Source of the DNA: Ryuthela nishihirai
Taxonomy: Eukaryota > Arthropoda > Arachnida > Araneae > Heptathelidae
DNA length: 64,000 nucleotides
Direction: 5' to 3'
Assembly: GCA_038380435.1 (NCBI GenBank)
Contig: JAWZYU010000034.1
Coordinates: 4,446,704 to 4,510,703, forward strand
Shown: piece after piece, positions 1 to 9,430 of the stretch
How positions within the stretch are numbered: the stretch's first letter is position 1
Layout: each line of letters starts with the position of its first letter
The notes under the pieces: generated by a model
Databases searched by the model: none
What the model saw: only the letters and a program-made list of their open reading frames with translations
What the model was told of the DNA's origin: nothing
Position numbers and translations under genes: made by a program

Positions 1-745
1 GACATTTTCAAAAAATCTCCCTGAATACTTTCCATAGAGTAAACTATTGAACCTATATTAGGTTTATTCGAAAGATGAAACTCAAGTAAGGTGCAATATA
101 ATTTTAGAGTTACTTTTGTGTGCAGCGATATAACTGATGAGTTTTTCTCTGCCATAGATTGTGAAATGTCAGCAACGCTTCCTGTGTAGGCCCAACTACC
201 ACCAACAAAACCAATTTTATCTGTGGATCCTTGAGTGTCAAATTTCACATTAAAATATCTTTTCTGTTTCCACTTTCCAATCTAAATCATGTAGCAGGGT
301 GTTAATGGCCAAACAATAAAAAGAATTGCCAGCAATTAATTGTCTCTGTCTTTCTGTCTTTGTGTTACTGGACAACTATTAACGCAAATGTAGTCCAAAC
401 ACGATTGGCCTTAACGCCCCCCCCCCCCCTCAAATTATTTACTTTTACCTCGAAAAAAACATTTTGTTTTGCCACATTAAGTGAACTTAGGATTGTCGTT
501 TTTGCCGTTACAATAGATTTTTTTTACCCCCTTAAGAGATCGTACCTTTTTGTCATCCGAAATGATCCGATTTTTTGGACTCTATAGTTTTCTGCCTCAA
601 CGTCTGAAATGCAATAGCAACTAAGTCATTCATCACAATGGTTTCAAAATTACTATGTTCGCAAACTTATGCAAATAATTTAACATTTTGTATTCTTGGA
701 ACGTTTGAGGGACATTAGAGCTTGCCCTTCCAATTACTGATGATG
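1..745. other. Unassigned AT-rich DNA
   Basis: No gene, RNA or recognised repeat is visible. A run of C lies near 418-429. The short open frames show no family resemblance. Confidence 0.5.
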
Positions 746-747
746 TA

Positions 748-961
748 CAGTCGCTCAAAAAGGTATCCGAACACTATGGTTGATTACAGAATTCAGAAAA
801 AATATCTGGCAGCGAGTTTTTTAGAAATTAGTGATCTGGCAACCTTCGTGTCACGTGACACGAAGGTTGCCAGATCACTAATTTCTAAAAAACTCGTTGC
901 CAGATACTTTTTCTGAATTCTGTAATCAACCATAGTGTTCGGATATCTTTTTGAACGACTG
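748..961. mobile_element. Palindromic MITE, Tc1/mariner-like, 214 bp
   Basis: The whole element is an almost perfect inverted repeat centred at 854/855 (tcac|gtga). Both ends read CAGTCGYTCAAAAAG inward and are flanked by TA (746-747 and 962-963), the target duplication of Tc1/mariner elements. It has no coding capacity, so it would need a transposase from elsewhere. The two ~107 bp arms differ at only a few positions, which suggests a fairly recent insertion or copying between arms. Confidence 0.85.
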
Positions 962-1054
962 TACAATGAGATGGCTTGGGCCCTTGATTCAGGAACATCG
1001 AATTCGTTATACCTTTGTTTTCTAATATATATATGTAGACGATTTTATATCGTC

Positions 1055-1175
1055 TAGGTCCTGTCATCCTCTCAGATCTTCTTCTGTGGCATATAAACTG
1101 ACAGGCTCCTGTCAGACCTCTGTGGCAAGCAGCTGCTTGAGGGGGCATTTATTTATTTTTTATATATATTTTTAG
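1055..1175 (+). mobile_element. SINE-B fragment (5-prime truncated)
   Basis: Matches the 3-prime half of the SINE-B family described at 9280: the hairpin CTGACAGGCTCCTGTCAG followed by GCAAGCAGCTGCTTGAGGG and a TTTATT-type tail. The tRNA-like head is missing, as expected for a truncated retroposon. Confidence 0.8.
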
Positions 1176-1199
1176 TTAGTGATAGTATTAGCGTGATCC

Positions 1200-1560
1200 C
1201 CTATCAAACTAAGATGCAGAAATGGAAGCACTCTGAAGATTTGAACCTAGGGATAATCTGGGTCGTAGATCTAGAAAACAAAATCCGAAATATGACCTCC
1301 GACGTGTCCTCCAAGGTCAAATAGGTCATGTAAAGGTCAAACCCTGATTTGCGAGTGCTAGAAACGTGGCAATTGGTGTCTTGCGGTGTTTCGGGTTGTA
1401 GATCTCGCAAACGTTGCGAAATTTCTGACCTAGTGGGTTCTTGAAGGTCAAATCCCGATCTGTCGGTGCTAGCAATTGGTGCGCAGAATCCTTCAGGAGG
1501 AGTGGATCTCGGAACTGATAAGAAATTTCGGATAAGGTGGCGCATTCAAGGTCAAATGGG
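1200..1560. repeat. Degenerate ~110-120 bp tandem repeat with AGGTCA motifs
   Basis: Three diverged units each contain a GTAGATCTNG-like start and an AAGGTCAAA-like end (1263-1325, 1396-1455, 1500-1557). No family is recognised. Confidence 0.5.
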
Positions 1561-1899
1561 GATCAGAGTGAAAGTGTACAAAGCAAGATATTTCGATAGG
1601 GACATACAGGACAGTTCATTACAACGTTGATTTTAGAATTAACAATTATGTTACAGACACGCCAAAGAATAATCCAACTACTGAATTATTAGCAAATTTT
1701 ATATTTAGATAATTAGGCCTACTATATAAATTACATAGCTGTAACTTTTCTCATTTGTTTTTATTAATTCTTGAAGAAAATAGTTCACCAAAGCATACTA
1801 TTGGCCACAAGATCTTTGTTACAACTTAAGACAAGGGAACTAGAATGGGAAGTCAACATTTCTTGCTTTAACTTAAAGAAAAGTTCAATTTTTTGGGGG

Positions 1900-2330
1900 G
1901 GAGGGGGGAGGCTGGTCTTCCACCTGGATACGTCCTTCCTCCGATTTCGTGGCTGTTACTTTGTGTCAGAGAATGAAGCAATGCTTGGAATGTAAGCTTC
2001 CAATTCTTGTTTTTTTTAGCAGATAATTCTGCTATAAGCGCTTTAAAATTAAGAAAAAAACCGATGATCAAAACAAATCACAGACGACGTAAGATGCGCA
2101 TCGAGCACAATCTACTTCTGAGCATTTGTGTTGTTTCGTGTTTTGATCTCGGCCTTGGAAGCTTAAATTCCAAGCCTTGCTTCATCTCTGATACAAACTG
2201 AGAGCCTCGAAATTGCAGCAAGGACGTACCCAGATCGAAGACCTGGGTACGTCCTTGCTGCAATTCGCCTGCATTGGTTCCTTGCTCCAAATCGCCCCCC
2301 CCCCCCCCAAAAAAAAAAAAAACGAATTGC
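1900..2330. repeat. Inverted-repeat region with a strong hairpin
   Basis: Bases 1921-2010 reappear inverted at about 2152-2262 (shared words TACGTCCTT, ATGAAGCAA, CTTGGAAT, AAGCTTCCAA). Inside the second copy, 2211-2264 is a near-perfect hairpin with CTGGGTACGTCCTTGCTGC as its arm. Runs of G (about 1895) and C then A (about 2295-2322) flank it. Probably a foldback-type repeat; the family is unknown. Confidence 0.55.
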
Positions 2331-2399
2331 AGCCTTGGTGGTGCAGTGGTATCGCGTTAGTTCGCGCTGAAAGCTCGTAACTTTGCAGGTTTCATAACA

Positions 2400-2957
2400 A
2401 ATCGAAAAGAAAAATCTCAAACTTGTTTACCTGCTTTAAAATCCAAAGCATGTGTTTTGGTATAAATTTTCTTTTAGCATCTTATAATACCCCCGAATTC
2501 AAAGGAACTATTAAATTTTTATCCTATATAGAATGATCAATTTAACCTTTCCTGTCCAGCATAGTAGATTAGTAATTGGGAAACTTCATTCTCTGATTTC
2601 CCCCCCCCCCCAACCACTATCCAAAATAAATCCTGGATAGCTGCTTGCACGTCATTACACGTTAATTCTGCTAACTTCTGAATTGGTTTTTGTCTGCAGT
2701 AAGAAAACAAAGTAATTTTAACAAAGAATCTTGTTGAAATGATACCGTAAAAATGCTTTCCAGTGAAAGAGATAATCATCGACACAAATAGATTGCCACC
2801 CCCAGTGCACAAATCTCAATTCGAAACTTTTTTAAATCGCGGCATTATTGCTGCACTATTAAAGTTTTATTATAGCACAAAACACTCAAACGATAGATAC
2901 ATAATAACGATAAAACATAAATGCGATGTATATTACGATTCGGATTTCAATTCTGAT
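2400..2957. other. Unassigned AT-rich DNA
   Basis: No gene seen. Bases 2637-2682 are an inverted copy of 3965-4011. A run of C lies at about 2600-2610. Confidence 0.4.
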
Positions 2958-3073
2958 GGGTTCCAGTGGGTCTCTTCCCCCAACCTTCTCTGATTGTTTG
3001 GGGTCCTTGTGACGTGGCCATTTAGCCCACGGTGCGCAAAAAAGTGCCGCTCAGAGGTAAAACAACCCAACCC
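2958..3073 (+). mobile_element. SINE-A fragment (3-prime end only)
   Basis: Only the last ~115 bp of SINE-A, from the CCAGTGGGTC block to the AACAACCCAACCC tail. It sits just upstream of a full copy in the same orientation. Confidence 0.8.
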
Positions 3074-3099
3074 GATGGCTTCATTTCTTCCAACTTTTA

Positions 3100-3484
3100 T
3101 GGGGCGGGGGTGGCTCAGTCGGTAGCGCGCCAGGCTCGTAATCTGTAGTTCCCAGGTTTGAGTCCCAGCTGGGTCAGCGTTGAGATTTATCTCCGCAAAA
3201 TTCCCCGCCCTGCCCACGGTCAGTAGGGGACACCAATGGGCTTGGAAAGGCCATAGTCCGTCGGATGGGACGTTAAGCCGTGGCCCCGTGTGCGGGAGAG
3301 CCATACCCTGTGCACGTTAAAGAACACGCTGGATGGCCTTGACGGGAGGCTACCATCTGTCTCCCAACAGCTATTCCAGTGGGTCCCCTCCCCCAACCTT
3401 CTCTGAGCCTTCGGGGTCCATGTGACCTGGCCATTTAGCCCATGGTGTGCAAAAAGTGCCGCTCAGAGGTAAAACAACCCAACC
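3100..3484 (+). mobile_element. SINE-A, full length, with target duplication
   Basis: This copy defines the SINE-A family. A tRNA-like head carries A box TGGCTCAGTCGG and B box GGTTTGAGTCCC (GGTTCGAGTCC in sister copies), the internal promoter of RNA polymerase III. The anticodon-like loop CTCGTAA is one base from the tRNA-Met loop CTCATAA. Next comes a central block with CGGATGGGACGTTAAGCC and GTGCACGTTAAAGAACACG, then a CAACCCAACCC tail. The 13 bp duplication cttccaactttta (3087-3099 and 3485-3497) marks insertion by LINE-type machinery. The central block resembles the deeply conserved SINE domains of marine invertebrates such as Nin-DC; this is from memory and not aligned. Confidence 0.9.
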
Positions 3485-3541
3485 CTTCCAACTTTTACAG
3501 CTCATCATATGATGCTAAATATTCTCCTAAAGGAGGACCAA

Positions 3542-3963
3542 GTTGGGTTGTTGTTGTTTCACCTCTGAGTGGCACTTTTTTGCACACCATGGGCTAAATA
3601 GCCAGGTCACAAGGACCGCGAAGGCTCAGAGAAGGTTGGGAGAGGGGACCCACTGGAACAGCTGTTGGGAGACAGATGGTAGCCTCCCGTCAAGGCCATC
3701 CAACGTGTTCTTTAACGTGCACATGGTATGGCTCTCCCGGTACGGCTGGTACCGGGAGTAGCCCGGTGACCCATGGTATGGCTCCCCCGTCGGATGGTAC
3801 GGCTCAACGTCCCATCCGACGGACCGTGGCCTTTCCAAGCCCATCGGTGTCCCCTACTGGCCTGAGTTTTGCGGAGATTAGTCTCAACGCTGACCCAGCT
3901 GGGACTCGAACCTGAGAACTGCAGATTACGAGCCTGACGCACTACCGACTGAGCCACCCCCGT
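3542..3963 (-). mobile_element. SINE-A, inverted neighbour copy
   Basis: Full-length copy in opposite orientation to the one at 3100-3484, about 57 bp away, so the pair could form a long hairpin. It carries a local duplication around 3722-3815 (repeated GGTATGGCTCYCCCG words) that makes it longer than its relatives. Confidence 0.85.
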
Positions 3964-4368
3964 CGTATGAAGTTAGCAGAATTAACGTGTAATGACATGC
4001 AAGCAGCTAGAAATCGTGCTAAGACCTTTTAAACCCAAGTGACTGCCAGTTGTGTGTCGGCAGACGAAATGTCCATCGAACCACAACAATTATACACACC
4101 ACTGTGGCCTCTGAGGGACTTCTTTTAAAAATAATGTTACATTAATAGCTTTTGAATTTCGTAGTCTTTTTATGGAGAGAGATCTGAAATCATGGGATGT
4201 CAGACCAATAACAAAGTGAAAAACAATACCTTATTGTTATTATTTTTTTAAACAACCTTAAAACAATTCGATCACATAATTATTTAGTATTATTTACCTG
4301 AAGATATTCTTAAGATTGATTGCTATCAAGTAATGCTACAGTTAAATAATCTATACATCATGTCAGAT
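3964..4368. other. Unassigned spacer
   Basis: No gene is seen. Bases 3965-4011 are the inverted partner of 2637-2682; the rest is AT-rich. Confidence 0.4.
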
Positions 4369-4756
4369 GGGGCGGGGGTGGCTCAGTCGGTAGCGCGCCA
4401 GGCTCGTAATCTGTAGTTCCCAGGTTCGAGTCCCAGCTGGGTCAGCGTTGAGATTTATCTCCGCAAAATTCCCCGCCCTGCCCACGGTCAGTAGGGGACA
4501 CCGATGGGCTTGGAAAGGCCTCCGTCCATCGGATGGGACGTTAAGCCGTGGCCCGTGTGCGGGAGAGCCATACCCTGTGCACGTTAAAGAACACGCTTGA
4601 TGACCTTGACGGGGGGCTACCATCTGTCTCCCAACAGCTGTTCCAGTGGGTCCCCTCCTCCCCCAACCTTCTCTGAGCCTTCGCGGTCCATGTGACCTGG
4701 CCATTTAGCCAATGGTGTGCAAAAAAGTGCCGCTCAGAGGTAAAACAACCCAACCC
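4369..4756 (+). mobile_element. SINE-A, full length, with target duplication
   Basis: Head, central block and tail are all present. It is flanked by the exact 11 bp duplication tcatgtcagat (4358-4368 and 4757-4767), so it is an independent insertion. The following 300 bp (4768-5073) hold no recognised feature. Confidence 0.92.
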
Positions 4757-5073
4757 TCATGTCAGATAAAGAATGGAACGACAAAATCTGAAAACCAAAG
4801 AAGGCAACAACCAAATGAAAAGACACAAACACAAGTTCTAGCAAAAAACCTCGCACATGTAATTCCGCCACAGCAAATAGTTCCAAATCTTATGCGACAA
4901 ATGGGAACTTTTTCTAATGCACATCGAATGTATACGTCGAATGGACAAATTATTATGTGCACCCCGATAACAATATGCAGAGCAAAAGTATCGCGTATAT
5001 TCACATGGGATGATGAAACTGGCAATGCCTATAAATAGAGCAGGTCTCTACGCATTGGAAAGTCATGAAAAAG

Positions 5074-5458
5074 TTGGGTTGGGTTGTTTTACCTCTGAGC
5101 GGCACTTTTTTGCACACAATGGGCTAAATGGCCAGGTCACATGGACCCCGAAGGCTCAGAGAAGGTTGGGGGAGGGGACCCACTGGAACAGCTGTTGGGA
5201 GACAGATGGTAGCCTCCCGTCAAGGCCATCCAGTGTGTTCTTTAACGTGCATAGGGTACGGCTCTCCCGCACACGGGGCCACGGCTTAACGTCCCATCCG
5301 ACGGACTATGGCCTTTCCAAGCCCATTGGTGTCCCCTACTGACCGTGGGCAGGGCGGGGAATTTTGCGGAGATAAATCTCAACGCTGACCCAGCTGGGAC
5401 TCGAACCTGGGAACTACAGATTACGAGCCTGGCGCGCAACCGACTGAGCCACCCCCGC
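5074..5458 (-). mobile_element. SINE-A, full length
   Basis: Complete and little-diverged copy, tail to head on the plus strand, ending with the inverted B box GGACTCGAACC and A box CCGACTGAGCCA. I found no clear target duplication. Confidence 0.88.
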
Positions 5459-5648
5459 CTCTTAATTTTCCAGTAAAACCATATTTGAAAAATTATATAT
5501 TTATGAATTTCGTTTACCGCTGATACAGTAGCGGGATGCTTAGAGGTCATAAGTACATATATACTCTCTCCATTCTAAGTATCAGAAAATAATAGAGTAC
5601 ATTGAATGTGATTGCGTGTTTAGAACTATAAACAACATGCCTGGGATG

Positions 5649-6112
5649 GTTTTGTTTTAACTCTGAGCGTCATCAGTTTTTGCACATAATTGGTTAGTCA
5701 TGGCACAAGGACTTCGAGGTTTTGAGTTCAGTTGCTTTACCTCTGAGCAGCATTCTTTTCTTTTTTGCATACCTGGGCTAAATGACCAGGTCAACAGGAC
5801 GGTGAAGATTCAGAGAAGGTTGGGGGAGGGGACCCACTGGAACAGCTGTTGGGAGACAGATGGTAACCTCCGATCAAGGCCATTTAATGTGTTTAACATG
5901 CACAGGGTATGACTCTCCAGCACATGGAGCCACAGCTTAATATCCTATCTGAATGACAGCGCCTTTCCAATCCCATCGGTGTCCCCTACTGACCCTGAGC
6001 AGGACGGATAGTTCTGAAGACATAAATCTCAATTCCCATCCTAGCTGGGTTTCGAACCTAGTAACTGCACATTAGAAGCCTGATGCGCTATTAACTGAGT
6101 AACTCCCACCCC
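5649..6112 (-). mobile_element. Two diverged SINE-A copies
   Basis: A tail fragment (5649-5725) is followed by a nearly complete but degraded copy (5729-6112). Many substitutions relative to neighbours indicate an older insertion. Confidence 0.75.
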
Positions 6113-6113
6113 A

Positions 6114-6405
6114 AACATCCTGAGGACTCAGAAAAAGGAAACCACTGGATAGTTGTTTAGGAGACAGATGGCAGCCCCCCCATCTAGCATGTTCTTTAAT
6201 GTGCTCAGGGTATGGGTCTCCATCACACGGGCCACGGCTTAACATCCCATCCGATGGACAGCTGCCTTTCTGAGTTCATCGGTGTCCCCTACTGATCGTG
6301 GGCAGTTTTGCGGAGACAAATCTTAAAGCTGGCCCAAGTGGGATTCAAACCTGGGAACTGCAAATTACGAGCCTGGCGCAATACCGACTGAATCCCTCCC
6401 ATCCC
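6114..6405 (-). mobile_element. Diverged SINE-A copy lacking its tail
   Basis: Begins in the CTGAGGACTCAGA block and continues to the head (GGATTCAAACCTGGGAACTG and CCGACTGAA). The terminal AACCCAACCC part is missing. Confidence 0.75.
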
Positions 6406-7020
6406 GGTTGTAAGAAGGGGATCCACGGAATATGTGTTAGGCGAGAGATGGGAGCGGTCCATTAAAGCTATCCAGCATGTTCCTCAAAGTGCACGTGGTC
6501 TAGCTCTCCTGCACACGGGGCCATGCCTTAATGTCTCATCCAAAGGACGGCGGCTTTTCCTGGGTGTCCCATTTATGAGCGATGGCAGGGGATTGCTTAG
6601 CGGGTTGGGTTGTTTTACCTCTCAGCGGCACTTTTTTGCACACCATGGGCTAAATGGCCAGGTCACATGGACCCCGAAGGCTCAGAGAAGGTTGGGGGAG
6701 GGGACCCACTGGAACAGCTGTTGGGAGACAGATGGTAGCCTCCCGTCAAGGCCATCCAGCGTGTTCTTTAACGTGCACAGGGTATGGCTTTCCCACACAC
6801 GGAGCCACGGCTTAACGTCCCATCCGAGGGACGGCGGCCTTTCCAAGCCCATCGGTGTCCCCTACTGACCGTGGGCAGGGCGGGGAATTTTGCGGAGATA
6901 AATCTCAACGCTGACCCAGCTGGGACTCGAACCTGGGAACTACAGATTACGAGCCTGGCGCGCTACCGACTGAGCCACCCCCGCCCCATTGCTTAGCGGA
7001 AATAAATGTCAACGCGGGTC
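6406..7020 (-). mobile_element. Older SINE-A split by a younger one
   Basis: The old copy runs 6406-6603 and resumes after 7000 (AAATAAATGTCAACGCGGGTC). It is interrupted by the younger copy listed separately. Confidence 0.75.
6604..6987 (-). mobile_element. SINE-A, young copy nested in an older SINE-A
   Basis: Full-length copy close to the family consensus. The exact 12 bp duplication attgcttagcgg (6592-6603 and 6988-6999) lies inside the older SINE and proves the nesting. Confidence 0.92.
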
Positions 7021-7143
7021 TCCTTTGCCTCCTTGGCAAAAGGAGCAATATCTTGATTGGAGGAGCCCTGTGAATGCACGAGACGTTTATCCGCAACACT
7101 TCATCAGTATTCGCGTATATCGGCTACTTACTTACTAACCGGG

Positions 7144-7496
7144 TTGGATTGTTTTGCACACCATGGGTTAAATGGCCAGGTCACATGGACCCCGAAGGCT
7201 CAGAGAAGGTTGGGGGAGGGAACCCACTGGAAAAGCTGTTGGGAGACAGATGGTAGCCTCCCATCAAGCGTGTTCTTTAATGTGCACAGGGTATGGCTCT
7301 TCCGCACACGGGGCCACGGCTTAACGTCCCATCCGACGGACGGCGGCCTTTCCAAGCACCATCGGTGTCCGCTACTGAACTGGGCAGGGCGGGGGATTTT
7401 GCGGTTATAAATCTTAATGCTGACTCAGCTGGGACTCGAACCTGGGAACTACAGATTACGAGCCTGGCGCGCTACCGACTGAGCCACCCCTGTCCC
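7144..7496 (-). mobile_element. SINE-A with internal deletion and target duplication
   Basis: The block CTCTGAGCGGCACTTTT next to the tail is deleted, otherwise complete. Flanked by tactaaccggg (7133-7143 and 7497-7507). Confidence 0.88.
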
Positions 7497-7660
7497 TACT
7501 AACCGGGAGATTTTGCAAATATTTGAGGTTTTATGCAGGAACTTACTCAGAGGAGGGGGCCAGAGGGAGCTTCCCCACAAAAAAATCTGTTGTCTTAAAC
7601 GAAATTTCAAACTTATCTACATACTTTGAAAGCCAAAACAATTGTTTTTGTATAAAAAGG

Positions 7661-7850
7661 AAATAAATACCCCCTCAAGCAGCTGCTTGCCACAGAGGTC
7701 TGACAGGACCCTGTCAGTTTATATGCCATAGTAGAAGGTCTGTGATGATGGCAGAACCTCAGCAGAAAAACAACCATGCCTTACCCGGGGCTCGAACCAG
7801 GTCCCTTAGATCAATAACCAAGCGCGCTAACCACTCGACCACGTGACGGC
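7661..7850 (-). mobile_element. SINE-B, nearly full length
   Basis: On the minus strand: tRNA-like head with A box TGGTCGAGTGGTTAGCG and a B box (GGTTCGAGCCC, with one base lost here), then the CTGCCATC block, the CTGACAGGGTCCTGTCAG hairpin, and the GCTGCTTGAGGGGGTATTTA tail. The remaining spacers (7509-7660 and 7851-8117) are AT-rich and unassigned. Confidence 0.88.
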
Positions 7851-8117
7851 TAATAAAATTATACAAAAACAATATTAAAATGGGGCGAAATAATTTTAGC
7901 CCCATAGTATATGGGATCTATATATTTACTTTATAATTTATTTTTAAAAATATAGTATATAGATATATATGTCCGAGAGTAGAAATAGTTTTAAAAAGCA
8001 ACTATAAAATTTAATTCCGTACAGAATATCGTTTTAACTTTTCCTATCCGATGGAGTATTTTAGTAATCGGGAAACCCTCTTCAAGTCTTATTCTCATAC
8101 CCCTCCTCCCCCCCCCC

Positions 8118-8508
8118 TGGGGCGGGTGTGGCTCAGTCGGTAGAGAGCCAGGCTCGTAATCTGTAGTTCCCAGGTTCGAGTCCCAGCTGTGTCAGCGTTG
8201 AGATTTATCTCCGCAAAATTCCCCGCCCTGCCCACGGTCAGTAGGGGACACCGATGGGCTTGGAAAGGACGCCGTCCGTCGGATGGGACGTTAAGCCGTG
8301 GTCCCGTGTGCGGGAGAGCCATACCCTGTGCACGTTAAAGAACACACTGGATGGCCTTGACGGGAGGCTACCATCTGTCTCCCAACAGCTGTTCCAGTGG
8401 GTCCCCTCCCCCAACCTTCTCTGAGCCTTCGGGGTCCATGTGATCTGGCCATTTAGCCCATGGTGTGCAAAAGAGTGCCGCTCAGAGGTAAAACAACCTA
8501 ACCCAACC
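8118..8508 (+). mobile_element. SINE-A, full length
   Basis: Head, centre and tail are present. Both sides are C/T-rich (CCCCTCCTCCC and CCCCTCCCCTCCC), a possible but low-complexity target duplication. Confidence 0.88.
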
Positions 8509-8553
8509 CCTCCCCTCCCTTGAAACTAAATTCTCTGATTCCCCCTCCCTCCG

Positions 8554-8929
8554 CTGGGGCGTTGTAGTGTCAGGCTCGTAATTTGTAGTTCCCAGGTTCG
8601 AATATCATTTGGGCCAGCTTTGAAATTTATCTCCGCAAAACTCTCCAGCCTGCACACTGCAGGAGACACCGATGGGCTTGGAAATGCAGCTCTCCGTAGG
8701 ATAGGAGTTTAAGTCGTGGCCCCGTGTGAGAGTGAGAGACATGTCCTGTGCATTAAAGAACGCGCTGTCTAGTCATGCTGGGAGGCTACCATCTGTCTCC
8801 CAACAGTTGTTCCAGTGGGTTCCCTCCCCCAAAACCTTCTCTGAGCCTTTGGGATGTTTGTGACATGGCTATTTAGCCCATTGTTTGAAAAAAGTGCCAC
8901 TCAGCGGTAAAATCAACCCAAGCGAAACC
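8554..8929 (+). mobile_element. SINE-A, diverged, A box lost
   Basis: The head is shortened: the A box TGGCTCAGTCGG is deleted, so this copy could not be transcribed from its own promoter. The rest aligns to the family with many changes. The following 350 bp (8930-9279) is unassigned. Confidence 0.8.
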
Positions 8930-9279
8930 CAGAAGGACAAAAAAAAATCTTATTTGTGTAGCTGGTCTGATGGATGTTTGCGAATAAAACAAATGAGTCT
9001 GTTTTTGGTTCATTAATCACTAATTATTAATTGTAAAATTATACAGGAATTGAAAAAATATTTTGTTCGTAGAAAAACTATTTATTAAATATTAGACAAA
9101 ATTTATTTAAATCTAATTTTTCAAATGGTGTTCAGATGATTTTCTCTTTCAATGGTGTTCCGATGATTGTGGAATGATCCTCCTTTTTATTCCCCGTGAT
9201 AACACTCTCCTGAACATCACTAGGCGAACATCGTGCTCTCCACTATTCCAATGTTCGCTTACTTAATTCCAGTTTTCAG

Positions 9280-9430
9280 CCGTCCCGTGGCCGAGTGATT
9301 AGCGCGCTAGGCTACTGATCTAAGGGACCTGGGTTCGAGCCCCGGATAAGATATGGGCGTTTGTGTTGGTTTTCTGCTAAGGTCCTGCCATCCTCTCAGA
9401 CCCTCTTCAATGGCATATAAACTGAGGGAG
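9280..9430 (+). mobile_element. SINE-B head that seeds the minisatellite
   Basis: The tRNA-like head has A box TGGCCGAGTGATTAGCG and B box GGTTCGAGCCCC. The body follows the family until ATAAACTGA, then the hairpin and GCAAGCAGCT part are deleted and the sequence passes directly into the tail-like repeats that follow. Confidence 0.85.

Noticed and set aside
2338..2400. tRNA-like segment GGTGGTGCAGTGGTATCGCG
   Set aside because: An A-box-like word is present, but the B box (GGTTTCATAAC) is poor and no cloverleaf forms.
3543..8322. Open frames reading GCFTSERHFFAHHGLNGQV or MALPHTGPRLNVPSDGRRPFQAH
   Set aside because: They recur wherever SINE-A occurs, on either strand, and simply translate the SINE. 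No splice or codon evidence of a protein.
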